The notes beneath the pieces are model-generated. The model searched no databases and had not been told where the DNA came from. It was given only the letters and a program-made list of their open reading frames with translations. Position numbers and translations under genes: made by a program. Below, piece after piece: positions 45,725 through 54,651 of a DNA stretch of 64,000 nucleotides (the first letter of the stretch is position 1; every line of letters starts with the position of its first letter). Origin of the DNA: an uncultured Psychroserpens sp. (GTDB taxonomy: Bacteria; Bacteroidota; Bacteroidia; Flavobacteriales; Flavobacteriaceae). The stretch is taken from the NCBI RefSeq assembly GCF_947501425.1, contig NZ_CANMVN010000009.1:1-64000 (forward strand). Direction: 5' to 3'.

Positions 45725-47011
45725 CTATAATGTCTGTGCTACTTTTTCAACAGCTCTTATGGTTTCGTCTAAATCATCATAACTTAGAGCATCTGTTATA
45801 AACCAGGTTTCAAAAGCACTTGGCGCTATATAAATCCCTTCGTTAAGCATACCATGGAAAAAAGATTTAAAGGTATCATTATTTCCTTTTGCTGCAGTTT
45901 CAAAATCAAAAACAACAGCTTCAGCAAAATGGATAGAGATCATAGACCCTTCTCTATTGATTGTATGTTTAACACCATGCTTGTTTAAAGCTTCTGCACA
46001 TCCTTTGTGAAGATAAGCTGTCTTTTCAGCAAGTCGGTCAAATAATGCACTATCACTTTGAATAGCTGTAAGCATAGCTAAACCTGCAGCCATTGCCAAT
46101 GGATTTCCACTTAACGTTCCTGCCTGATATACACTGCCTAATGGTGCCAAATGATTCATAATCTCGTTACGAGCTGCAAAGGCTCCAACAGGCAAACCGC
46201 CACCTATAACTTTTCCAAAACATATGATATCTGCATCGATTCCGTAGAGCTCCTGAACACCTCCTTTAGCTAATCTGAACCCAGTCATCACCTCATCAAA
46301 AATAAGTAGAATGCCCTCTTCATCACAAAGGATTCTTAATTGCTTTAAAAAATCACCTTTTGGAGGAATACATCCCATATTTCCTGCAACTGGTTCAATA
46401 ATAACACAGGCTATCTCTCCTTTATTGGCTTCCACTAAAGTTTTTACATTGTCAATATCATTATAATTAGCTAACAAAGTGTCTTTAGCTGTTCCCTGAG
46501 TAACACCAGGACTATTAGGACTCCCAAAAGTAACAGCACCACTACCAGCTTGAATTAAAAAAGCATCGCTATGTCCATGGTAACATCCTGCAAATTTGAT
46601 AATCTTTTCTTTTCCTGTAAAACCTCTTGCTAATCGTACTGCACTCATACAAGCCTCAGTACCAGAATTCACAAATCTAATTTTATCAATATTAGGAACC
46701 ATAGAAACAGCCAACTTTGCAATTTCAGTTTCTATTTCAGTAGGCATTCCAAAAGACGTCCCCTGCTTAGCTTTCTCGATTACTGCTTTCACCACAGGCT
46801 CATAGGCATGCCCTAGGATCATAGGTCCCCAGGAATTGATATAATCGATATAGCGATTACCATCTTCATCATACACATAAGCCCCTTTAGCAGACTTTGC
46901 AAATATTGGTGTTCCGCCTACAGCTTTAAAAGCCCTTACTGGAGAATTTACACCTCCAGGAATTACCTGTTCTGCTTCTTTAAATAACGCACTACTACGT
47001 TGATACAGCAT
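45725..47011 (-). CDS. hemL: Glutamate-1-semialdehyde 2,1-aminomutase
   Basis: A 428-residue PLP enzyme converting glutamate-1-semialdehyde to 5-aminolevulinate in the C5 route to heme. Family signatures are [13 protein letters not shown] at the N terminus, [16 protein letters not shown] and the PLP lysine in [13 protein letters not shown] (Lys267). It starts 1 bp after the glucosaminidase stop, so it is the last gene of a three-gene unit ending at the bidirectional terminator. Confidence 0.97.
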   Translation of the reverse strand: MLYQRSSALFKEAEQVIPGGVNSPVRAFKAVGGTPIFAKSAKGAYVYDEDGNRYIDYINSWGPMILGHAYEPVVKAVIEKAKQGTSFGMPTEIETEIAKLAVSMVPNIDKIRFVNSGTEACMSAVRLARGFTGKEKIIKFAGCYHGHSDAFLIQAGSGAVTFGSPNSPGVTQGTAKDTLLANYNDIDNVKTLVEANKGEIACVIIEPVAGNMGCIPPKGDFLKQLRILCDEEGILLIFDEVMTGFRLAKGGVQELYGIDADIICFGKVIGGGLPVGAFAARNEIMNHLAPLGSVYQAGTLSGNPLAMAAGLAMLTAIQSDSALFDRLAEKTAYLHKGCAEALNKHGVKHTINREGSMISIHFAEAVVFDFETAAKGNNDTFKSFFHGMLNEGIYIAPSAFETWFITDALSYDDLDETIRAVEKVAQTL

Positions 47012-47012
47012 A

Positions 47013-47810
47013 TTAATTTGATTTTATAATAAGAATTTGACCTAATGATAAGTCGTTGTTTTTAAGTCCGTTCAAACGTTTAAGTTCCTCAACAGTTGTA
47101 TGATATCGTTTTGAAAGAGAATACAAAGTGTCTCCTTTTATAACCTTATGATTAATAGATGTATTTTGAATTGGTGGATGTCTGGTAACGTATTCATCAC
47201 CTAAAACCATGTCATCGTATTTATAAAGTTCGTAACGCTCAATAAGACTAATTAATTTTTCAGGATACTTTCTATCAGTGGCATATCCTGCAGCTCTTAA
47301 ACCTCTTGCCCATCCTTTATAATCATCGGGTTTCAGTTTAAATAATTTTGAATAACGACCACGAGAGGTTAAGAAAGCAGAATGATCTTCAAATGAGGTT
47401 GTTGCATGATCGTATTTTCTAAAACACTCCTGAGATCTATCATCATCATGATAAATCTTTTTCCCTTTCCATCCATGACATTTTATTCCGAAGTGATTAT
47501 TAGCCTCTACTGATAGACGACCTTTTCCTGAGCCTGATTCTAAAATACCTTGAGCCAAAGTAATACTCGCAGGAATCTTAGATTTTCGCATTTCTTCCAT
47601 CGCAATATCACTGTAGCTATTGATATAAATTTCAGTAGAATTTAAGTTAGTATTCTTTGTAGGATTGTTAGGACTGGTGGTTGTTTTTGAAGTTTTAACC
47701 ACACGCTCGGTACTTTGTTTTGTCTTTCCTTTTTTAGTAACGATCTTCTTTTTAGACCCACAACTAAAAACGACTAATGTTATTAATAAAACGAAACCTG
47801 TTTTTTTCAT
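47013..47810 (-). CDS. Glucosaminidase-LysM lipoprotein
   Basis: A 265-residue peptidoglycan hydrolase. A lipobox (VVFSC) is followed by a Lys/Thr/Asn-rich linker, a glucosaminidase (FlgJ-like, GH73) domain at about residues 70-200 with the catalytic-region motif [20 protein letters not shown], and a C-terminal LysM domain ([20 protein letters not shown]). It would act on the cell wall from the outer membrane. It lies between the PLP-dependent deaminase gene (5-bp gap) and hemL (1 bp). Confidence 0.93.
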   Translation of the reverse strand: MKKTGFVLLITLVVFSCGSKKKIVTKKGKTKQSTERVVKTSKTTTSPNNPTKNTNLNSTEIYINSYSDIAMEEMRKSKIPASITLAQGILESGSGKGRLSVEANNHFGIKCHGWKGKKIYHDDDRSQECFRKYDHATTSFEDHSAFLTSRGRYSKLFKLKPDDYKGWARGLRAAGYATDRKYPEKLISLIERYELYKYDDMVLGDEYVTRHPPIQNTSINHKVIKGDTLYSLSKRYHTTVEELKRLNGLKNNDLSLGQILIIKSN

Positions 47811-47815
47811 AAATA

Positions 47816-48706
47816 TTAAACGATTAAAGGCCTTTTTTGTTGCGTCAACTTTAGATTCATCCCTTCTACACCTTGAAATCCACCAGTATGAATTGCTAAT
47901 ATTTTTGAATGCTTCGGAAAATAGCCTTTCTCAATTAAATCGTAAATACCAAACATCATTTTTCCTGTATAAATAGGATCTAACGGCACATTATGCATTC
48001 GTTTAAAATCATTGATAAACGCAATTAAATCCTCATTGATTTTAGCATAACCACCAAAATGATAATCGGTAATTAACTTCCAATTTTTATTTACTGCAAA
48101 TTTAGTGATTTCTTCTCTTAAAAAATCACCTTTTAACGCAGGAAAACCAAGAATTTTTTGATGAGGTAGCGCTACATTAATTAAACCCGAAATAGTGCCT
48201 CCAGTCCCTACAGCACAACATATAAAATCGAATTGCTGATCTTGTTCAGTAAGTATTTCTTCACAACCTTGTATTGCCAATTTGTTCGTACCACCTTCAG
48301 GAATAAGATAAAAATCTCCAAATTCTACTTTGAGTTGTTCTATAAAATCAGGCTCAGTTTTATTTCTGAAATGTGCTCTGGTCACAAATTTAAAGGTCAT
48401 TCCACAATCTTTAGCAAAGCTCAACGTAGGATTTTCATCAATTTTTGAAACCAGCTCCTCTCCTCTAATAATTCCAATAGTACGAAATCCAAATTCTTGT
48501 CCTGAAGAAGCTACTGCAGCAATATGATTAGAGAAAGCGCCTCCAAATGTTAATAATGTGTGCTTTTTTTGCCTTTTAGCCTCAAAAAGGTTGTATTTCA
48601 ACTTACGATACTTATTACCAGAAATGCAGGAATGAATTAAATAATCTGGCTTTATAAAAACTTGATTATCAATTTTTAAATTACTGTAATCGTTAATTTT
48701 TAACAT
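47816..48706 (-). CDS. 1-aminocyclopropane-1-carboxylate deaminase/D-cysteine desulfhydrase family
   Basis: A 296-residue PLP fold-type II enzyme. The lysine for PLP is in SGNKYRKLKYNL, and the phosphate-binding part in CCAVGTGGTISGL. Members either open the cyclopropane ring of ACC or release sulfide from D-cysteine; the sequence does not decide, and D-cysteine desulfhydrase activity is the likelier ancestral one. It heads the unit with the glucosaminidase and hemL. Confidence 0.88.
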   Translation of the reverse strand: MLKINDYSNLKIDNQVFIKPDYLIHSCISGNKYRKLKYNLFEAKRQKKHTLLTFGGAFSNHIAAVASSGQEFGFRTIGIIRGEELVSKIDENPTLSFAKDCGMTFKFVTRAHFRNKTEPDFIEQLKVEFGDFYLIPEGGTNKLAIQGCEEILTEQDQQFDFICCAVGTGGTISGLINVALPHQKILGFPALKGDFLREEITKFAVNKNWKLITDYHFGGYAKINEDLIAFINDFKRMHNVPLDPIYTGKMMFGIYDLIEKGYFPKHSKILAIHTGGFQGVEGMNLKLTQQKRPLIV

Positions 48707-48865
48707 GTTAACTAAATTTATAAGAAATGTTTAAAAAAATGTTAAAATCATTGATATTTTTTTTACATTGACTGACTCAAAGCCACAAATCTATATTTCG
48801 TTCTGACCAACTAAATAACGTTGCCACTATTGGTTATGGTTAAAGATGACTCAAAAATATAGATT

Positions 48866-49297
48866 ATGATTAAAAAACTACTCTTTTTAGTAATAACTAC
48901 CTGCATTTATTCTTCAGCATTGGCTCAAATGGTGATTCCTGATACCAGCGACTGCATTCAAAGCTTCTCTATTGAGGCCGAAACAGTAGCTGGAGACAAC
49001 CAACGTGTTGACGATATCAAACTCTCATGGAACTTTTCAGAAGCTACCAACTCAAACAAACTTAAGTTGAGTTTTGAGGTTCAACCACTTAATGCGTGCT
49101 GGGAAGGTCTAAACGGAACTAAACGATCAGAAGTTAGAACATTCAAAATATCTGACTTTTCAGAACAACTTATAGGAAGCAAAAAACTGACTTACACTGA
49201 TTTGAATTGCAAATGCATCAAATGGAAAGCAATCATAGTTGATCCTACTACTAATTGCGAAACCAAAACAGATTGGCAATTTATCAGCTTTTTGTAA
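48866..49297 (+). CDS. Secreted protein of unknown function
   Basis: A 143-residue protein with a signal peptide ending ALAQM and six Cys in the mature part (SDCIQ, NACWEG, NCKCIKW, NCETK), which could form disulfides. No family recognised. It sits 26 bp upstream of the large CUB-repeat protein and is probably co-transcribed with it. Confidence 0.7.
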   Translation: MIKKLLFLVITTCIYSSALAQMVIPDTSDCIQSFSIEAETVAGDNQRVDDIKLSWNFSEATNSNKLKLSFEVQPLNACWEGLNGTKRSEVRTFKISDFSEQLIGSKKLTYTDLNCKCIKWKAIIVDPTTNCETKTDWQFISFL

Positions 49298-49323
49298 ATG
49301 ATAATCACAAAAGAACATGCGGT

Positions 49324-52300
49324 ATGAAAAAAATTACATTTCTATTTATATTATATTTCACAATACACCTTTCCTTTTCTCAAGGCACTAGTATATCTAC
49401 TGCAGAGCAATTCTGTTCCGGCACATCCCAACTAACCTTCAACAACGTATTTGGAGGTACCAGCTCTAGTCCTCTTGGCTGTTTAGGTAGTTACCCAAAT
49501 CCGAGTTATTTCTTCATGGAAATAGATCAACCTGGAGATCTCATTTTTACCATTGCTCAAGAGAATACTGCTGGCATTCCAATTGATGTCGATTTTATTG
49601 CTTGGGGACCATTTACAGATCTTGCTGATGCCAATGCTAACATCACATATACAAATTGCCCAACCTGTCCTAACAATACAACCGATCCTACATTCTATCC
49701 TTATGCACCTGACTTTATAACAGATTGTAGCTTTGATGCTTCACCAACAGAAACCATGAACATCCTCAACGCGATGCAAGGTGAGATCTATGTAGTTCTT
49801 ATTACTAACTATAATGGCGCACAAGGAACTATCGACTTTCAACAAACAGGCGGTACCGGAACAACAACATGTGCTAGTGTACCTGTTTGCGGAAGTCAGT
49901 TCTTTGACAGCGGAGGATCAACTGGCCCATATTCTGGAAATGAAACAACAACAATAAATCCTTATTTTGCTGGCGGAACAGTAACCGTTGATTTCACAAC
50001 CGTAAACATACCAGATGCTGGTGATATTCTCACCGTATATAACGGTCCGAATAATACGTTTCCCGTTTTAGGAACAGTTACAGCAACGGGTTCTTTTACT
50101 TCAAATACCACAGGAAATCCAACAGGAGCCATAACTTTCGAATTAATAACTGATGGAGACGCAAATGTTGGAACAGGCTGGGTAGCTGATATCACATGTA
50201 CACCGCCTCCAACACCTCCAACTTGCGGTTTTACATTTTATGATAGTGGTGGAGCTGGCGGAAACTACGGCCCAAACGAATTACAAACCTATACCTTTTA
50301 TCCAGATACCGCTGGAGATGTGGTTACCGCAACATTTACTGCTTTTGATTTAGAAAGCTGTTGTGATGATTTAACAGTTTATAACGGCCCTAATACAACT
50401 TACCCATCCTTAGGCACATACGCAGGAACTGGGATTCCTGGTCCGTTTACTTCTACCGATCCCTCTGGTGCATTAACCTTTGTATTTGACAGTGATAGCT
50501 CTATACAAAACAGTGGATGGGCAGCAGATCTAAGCTGTAGCACGCCTATTTGCGGATCTACATTTTATGATTCAGGAGGTTCTGGTGGAAATTATGGAGC
50601 CAATGAATCTCAAACCACAACATTTTTCCCAGATTCAGCAGGTGATCTTGTAACAGCAACATTTACGGCTTTCAATACTGAAAGTGGAAACGATGAATTA
50701 AATGTATATGATGGTCCTAATGCTACTTTCCCATTACTTGGTACATTTTCAGGAACAACCATTCCTGGACCTTTTACAGCATCTGACCCAAGTGGAGCGC
50801 TTACTTTCGTATTTACTAGTGATGGGTCTAATCAAAATAGTGGCTGGGCAGTTGATCTTACCTGTAGTTCTTCAACATTTACTTGTGGATCTATCTTTTA
50901 TGATAGCGGTGGCGCTGGAGGAAATTATTCTCCTAATGAATTACAAACCACAACATTCTATCCAGACACACCAGGTGATGCCATTACAGCTACATTCACT
51001 AATTTTGATACAGAAAGCGGATGGGATGAATTGTTTGTTTATGATGGCCCTGATGCCACGTATCCATTATTAGGTATTTTTTCTGGAACTGCTCTACCTG
51101 GACCATTTACGTCATCAGATGCGACCGGAGCACTTACGTTTGTATTTGACAGTGATAGCTCTTTTCAGTATGGAGGTTGGGCAGCAAATTTAAGTTGCGC
51201 ACCTTATGTGCCGCCTGCGGTATGCGGCACTACGTTTTATGATAGCGGAGGTGCTGGTGGAAATTACTCAGCTAGTGAATTTTCAACAACTACTTTAATT
51301 CCAGATGTACCAGGAACATCTGTCACTGTTACATTCACTGCTTTTGATTTAGAACCTTGTTGTGATGAGCTATTAGTATATGACGGACCAGACGCTACAT
51401 ACCCTTTACTAGGAACTTTTGCAGGAACAACCTTACCTGGACCATTTACATCAACTGATCCATCTGGAGCACTCACCTTTGTTTTTGACAGTGATAGCTC
51501 GATACAATACAGTGGTTGGGCAGCTGATGTGACTTGCGCAAGTAATTGTAGTTTGACAGTTACTGACACTGTATATCCAATTGGCGCAGATTCATGTAAC
51601 TTAGATTATACAGAGTTAGTTGCCAACACCACAGTATCATCAACAAGAACTACCGTTTATAATGAAACATTCGATGGTGCTGCTTTTCCAGCAGGATGGG
51701 TAATCGTCAATGGTGCTGCGAGTGCAGATTGGATCATAGCCACAACCTCTGAAGCTGGAGGAGCAGCTAATGAGGCGCAGTTAGATTGGATCTCTGGTAG
51801 TCATAACTCAACCTGGAGAATCACATCTCCATCAGTAGATATAACTGGTTTTACCAATCTTGAACTCGGCTTTAGACAAAGTCTTGATCTATTTGGTAGT
51901 GGCGCTGGATTATCTGTATATGCAGAGACCTCAACAGATGGTACAACTTGGACACCGCAATACTCTGCTATTAATCCACCTAATAGTTTTGACAGCACCG
52001 AAACTATAGATATTTCAGCATTAGACGGAAATACAACACTATATATAAGGTTTAGACTTTCAGGAAATACATCTCCTTTATTTGATTGGTCAATAGATAA
52101 TGTAACAATAACCGCAGATGGCATACCTATGACTCCGCAAGTAACATGGTCACCAACAACTGGGTTATATACAGACAGCGCTATGACTACAGCATATACT
52201 GGAGGATTTGCAACCACAGTTTATGCGGCTCCTAATGGTATTCAAACCTATACAGCTACTGAAAATAGCTGTACTGATACTGCAACTGTAACACACAATA

Positions 52301-54117
52301 AAAAGATTTGGAATGGATCCGATATTGCTGATGGTACCAACTGGTATGTAGCCAATAATTGGACGCCAGCAGGAGTCCCTAGTATTAATAGTTGTGTAGT
52401 TATTCCCGATAATGCTACTGTACCTAATAATCCAACAGCAGACAAATCTCAAGTACCTATCCCCCTACCTCCACAGCCAGCAACCGCAAGAAACTTAACT
52501 CTCGAGACTAATGCCTATCTTGAAATTGAAACCGATACAGAGTTAATCGTACAAGAATGGGTAGATGTACAAAACACAGGTATCTTTAATTTGAAAAGCA
52601 GTTCAAGTTTAATACAAATTGATGATAGTGCTGTGAATTCTGGTGAAATCCATATGCAACGATCTCCAAATTTTGACGAAAGTGCTGTAGCCGCATCTGA
52701 ATATGTGTACTGGTCATCACCAGTGGCTAATTTTCAGGTCACAGATATTTCTCCTACATCTGGTCTAATGTTTTACTGGACACCTAGCGTCATAGGAAAT
52801 GGAACTGGGAATCATGGTGAATGGTTCGCTGCAACAGGTACCATGAATGATGGCACAGGTTATATTGTAAGAGGTTTAGGTGGAACTCCAACCAATATAC
52901 CTGCAACTGCTTATCCTGTATCGCCAAATACAGCTTTATTTAGCGGTGTTCCAAATAATGGAGTGGTTACGAAGTCTTTAACTCATGGTGGATGGAATGG
53001 TGGTACTTATGCAGGAATAGGAAACACAGCAACTAATGAGGACGATAACTGGAACCTTATCGGTAACCCGTATCCTTCAGCTATTTCGGCTAATGCTTTT
53101 ACAAATTTAAATACCAACATCAATGGAACAGTATATGTATGGCCACATAATTCGACGTATTCAGCAGTAAACCTTGATCCATTCTATGAAGATTACGTTT
53201 ATAATTATGACGGTAATGATTACATAGAACACAATAATACAGGCTCAAACCCTCCAGGAACGAGTGATCTATTTATCGGATCTGGACAAGCGTTCTTTGT
53301 TCTCATGAATCATACTGCCACATCTGGTTCTAACGTTACTTTTAACAATAGTATGAGGCAAGTTTTACCAGCATATAATAACAATACGTTTTTCAGGACT
53401 AATGGCAATGAAGATAGTAACAACACCATTGAGCGTCATAGAATATGGCTAGACCTGTTATCGCCAAACAACGTAACCAATACCATATTGGTTGGTTATA
53501 TAGATAATGCAACTAATACATTTGATCGTTTGTACGATGGTTACGACTTTAGCAGTGGAGACTCTAGTGGTTTTTATTCAGTATTGGATGATGATAACTT
53601 ATCTATTCAAGGACGTGCTTTACCATTCCTTCAAGAAGATACTGTTCCGCTGGGAGTAATTGCTAACGAAACTGGAAGTCATACGATAGCGATCAATACT
53701 ATAGATGGTTTATTCCTTAATGAAGAACAAAATATCTACATTGAAGATACTGAGCTGGATATCATCCATGATATTCGAAATGCACCTTACACCTTCAGCA
53801 TCACTCAAGGTATTCATAATAATAGATTTATTTTACGTTATACGAACGAAACGCTTAGTGTTAATCCAGTAGAGGATAATAATGGTATATCTATTGCGGC
53901 ACCGCAAAGCGAATATATTAAGGTGACTTCTGAAATAGGAGTCATTAAGACTGTGGATGTATATGACATCGTTGGTCGACTCATATTTAAGTCGGATGAC
54001 ATTAATGAATCTAACTTTATTCTGAACAAGATAAGATTATCAGCAGGCTCATACATTGTTACAGCAACGTTGATTAACGGAAATCAAAAAACTCAAAAAG
54101 TCGTAATTAAACAATAA
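49324..54117 (+). CDS. CUB-repeat T9SS-sorted surface protein
   Basis: A 1597-residue protein starting at the ATG for MKKITFLFILYFT; 23 in-frame upstream codons overlap the previous gene and are rejected. The order is a signal peptide, an N-terminal domain with paired Cys to about residue 185, five CUB-like repeats (about 187-740) each with FYDSGG, a YDGP or YNGP turn and GALTF or GAITF, a choice-of-anchor J-like domain (about 775-930), a long extracellular region, and a T9SS type A sorting domain at the C terminus (VDVYDIVGRLIF, KTQKVVIKQ). It is exported by the type IX system. Function may be adhesion or polymer binding. Confidence 0.88.
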   Translation: MKKITFLFILYFTIHLSFSQGTSISTAEQFCSGTSQLTFNNVFGGTSSSPLGCLGSYPNPSYFFMEIDQPGDLIFTIAQENTAGIPIDVDFIAWGPFTDLADANANITYTNCPTCPNNTTDPTFYPYAPDFITDCSFDASPTETMNILNAMQGEIYVVLITNYNGAQGTIDFQQTGGTGTTTCASVPVCGSQFFDSGGSTGPYSGNETTTINPYFAGGTVTVDFTTVNIPDAGDILTVYNGPNNTFPVLGTVTATGSFTSNTTGNPTGAITFELITDGDANVGTGWVADITCTPPPTPPTCGFTFYDSGGAGGNYGPNELQTYTFYPDTAGDVVTATFTAFDLESCCDDLTVYNGPNTTYPSLGTYAGTGIPGPFTSTDPSGALTFVFDSDSSIQNSGWAADLSCSTPICGSTFYDSGGSGGNYGANESQTTTFFPDSAGDLVTATFTAFNTESGNDELNVYDGPNATFPLLGTFSGTTIPGPFTASDPSGALTFVFTSDGSNQNSGWAVDLTCSSSTFTCGSIFYDSGGAGGNYSPNELQTTTFYPDTPGDAITATFTNFDTESGWDELFVYDGPDATYPLLGIFSGTALPGPFTSSDATGALTFVFDSDSSFQYGGWAANLSCAPYVPPAVCGTTFYDSGGAGGNYSASEFSTTTLIPDVPGTSVTVTFTAFDLEPCCDELLVYDGPDATYPLLGTFAGTTLPGPFTSTDPSGALTFVFDSDSSIQYSGWAADVTCASNCSLTVTDTVYPIGADSCNLDYTELVANTTVSSTRTTVYNETFDGAAFPAGWVIVNGAASADWIIATTSEAGGAANEAQLDWISGSHNSTWRITSPSVDITGFTNLELGFRQSLDLFGSGAGLSVYAETSTDGTTWTPQYSAINPPNSFDSTETIDISALDGNTTLYIRFRLSGNTSPLFDWSIDNVTITADGIPMTPQVTWSPTTGLYTDSAMTTAYTGGFATTVYAAPNGIQTYTATENSCTDTATVTHNKKIWNGSDIADGTNWYVANNWTPAGVPSINSCVVIPDNATVPNNPTADKSQVPIPLPPQPATARNLTLETNAYLEIETDTELIVQEWVDVQNTGIFNLKSSSSLIQIDDSAVNSGEIHMQRSPNFDESAVAASEYVYWSSPVANFQVTDISPTSGLMFYWTPSVIGNGTGNHGEWFAATGTMNDGTGYIVRGLGGTPTNIPATAYPVSPNTALFSGVPNNGVVTKSLTHGGWNGGTYAGIGNTATNEDDNWNLIGNPYPSAISANAFTNLNTNINGTVYVWPHNSTYSAVNLDPFYEDYVYNYDGNDYIEHNNTGSNPPGTSDLFIGSGQAFFVLMNHTATSGSNVTFNNSMRQVLPAYNNNTFFRTNGNEDSNNTIERHRIWLDLLSPNNVTNTILVGYIDNATNTFDRLYDGYDFSSGDSSGFYSVLDDDNLSIQGRALPFLQEDTVPLGVIANETGSHTIAINTIDGLFLNEEQNIYIEDTELDIIHDIRNAPYTFSITQGIHNNRFILRYTNETLSVNPVEDNNGISIAAPQSEYIKVTSEIGVIKTVDVYDIVGRLIFKSDDINESNFILNKIRLSAGSYIVTATLINGNQKTQKVVIKQ
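49880..51540 (+). repeat. Five intragenic CUB-encoding tandem repeats
   Basis: Units begin near 49885, 50218, 50551, 50880 and 51220, about 330 bp each. Protein identity between units 2-5 is high while unit 1 is more diverged, implying stepwise duplication. Unit 3 has no acidic CC pair, while units 2 and 5 share a Cys-Cys-Asp. Confidence 0.85.
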
Positions 54118-54118
54118 A

Positions 54119-54454
54119 CTAGAGATACTTTATAAAACTGAAAAAAGGCCTTGATTTTATATAATCGAGGTCTTTTTCATTCAAATAAGCCTCCTTTTCA
54201 AATGAAATGTTTTCATAAGCACACCTCCAGTTTTTGAATTTAATAAGTCGGATCAAAAACTCAATGCTGTAAAATAAATAAAACGGAATGACTAACAATT
54301 CTATTTGTTGTCTTAAGTGAATTCGCTCATGATTGACTAAAAAAGCATTAGTTTTCAAGTAATAATATTTCAGAAATATAAAAGGAAAAATAGTGATACC
54401 AACGTATCCTCTGGGTACAATATATTTTGAAATTAAAACCATGATAATCAACAA
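54119..54454 (-). CDS. Minimal HExxH membrane protein
   Basis: A 111-residue protein with an N-terminal span, the motif NHERIHLRQQ (His42, Glu43, His46), a second span (VIPFYLFYSIEFLIRL) and a downstream FEKEAY (Glu86, Glu88). HExxH plus a following ExE segment is the ligand set of gluzincins such as M48 and M56, but this protein is only the size of the core. Its stop lies next to the stop of the CUB protein. Family not named with confidence. Confidence 0.7.
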   Translation of the reverse strand: MLIIMVLISKYIVPRGYVGITIFPFIFLKYYYLKTNAFLVNHERIHLRQQIELLVIPFYLFYSIEFLIRLIKFKNWRCAYENISFEKEAYLNEKDLDYIKSRPFFSFIKYL

Positions 54455-54477
54455 TCAAAAATCTTTCCAATTTACAT

Positions 54478-54485
54478 TATCTTTG
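54478..54485 (+). promoter_or_regulatory. Candidate -7 box of the DUF5522-hutU unit
   Basis: TATCTTTG ends 4 nt before the ATG at 54490, which would leave no leader or a very short one. No -33 TTG at standard spacing. Confidence 0.35.
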
Positions 54486-54489
54486 TAAC

Positions 54490-54651
54490 ATGAAGAAGAT
54501 AATTCCACTAGAGGAAGGAGATTATTACCTAACACCAGAAGGCTATCGCTGTTTTACTGAACAATATCTTTTAAAAAGAGGATACTGTTGCGAAAGTGGC
54601 TGCAGACATTGCCCATATGGATTTGATAAAAATACTTTAAAAAAAAAGTAA
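54490..54651 (+). CDS. DUF5522 family small Cys-rich protein
   Basis: A 53-residue protein with Cys21, Cys33, Cys34, Cys38 and Cys41 in YCCESGCRHCPYGF, the DUF5522 signature and a likely metal site. Function unknown. The stop overlaps the hutU start (TAATG), so the two are translationally coupled, though they have no known biochemical link. Confidence 0.88.
   Translation: MKKIIPLEEGDYYLTPEGYRCFTEQYLLKRGYCCESGCRHCPYGFDKNTLKKK

Noticed and set aside
49255-49323. Longer start of the CUB protein
   Set aside because: It overlaps the preceding gene in another frame; MKKITFLFILYFT is a proper signal peptide start.
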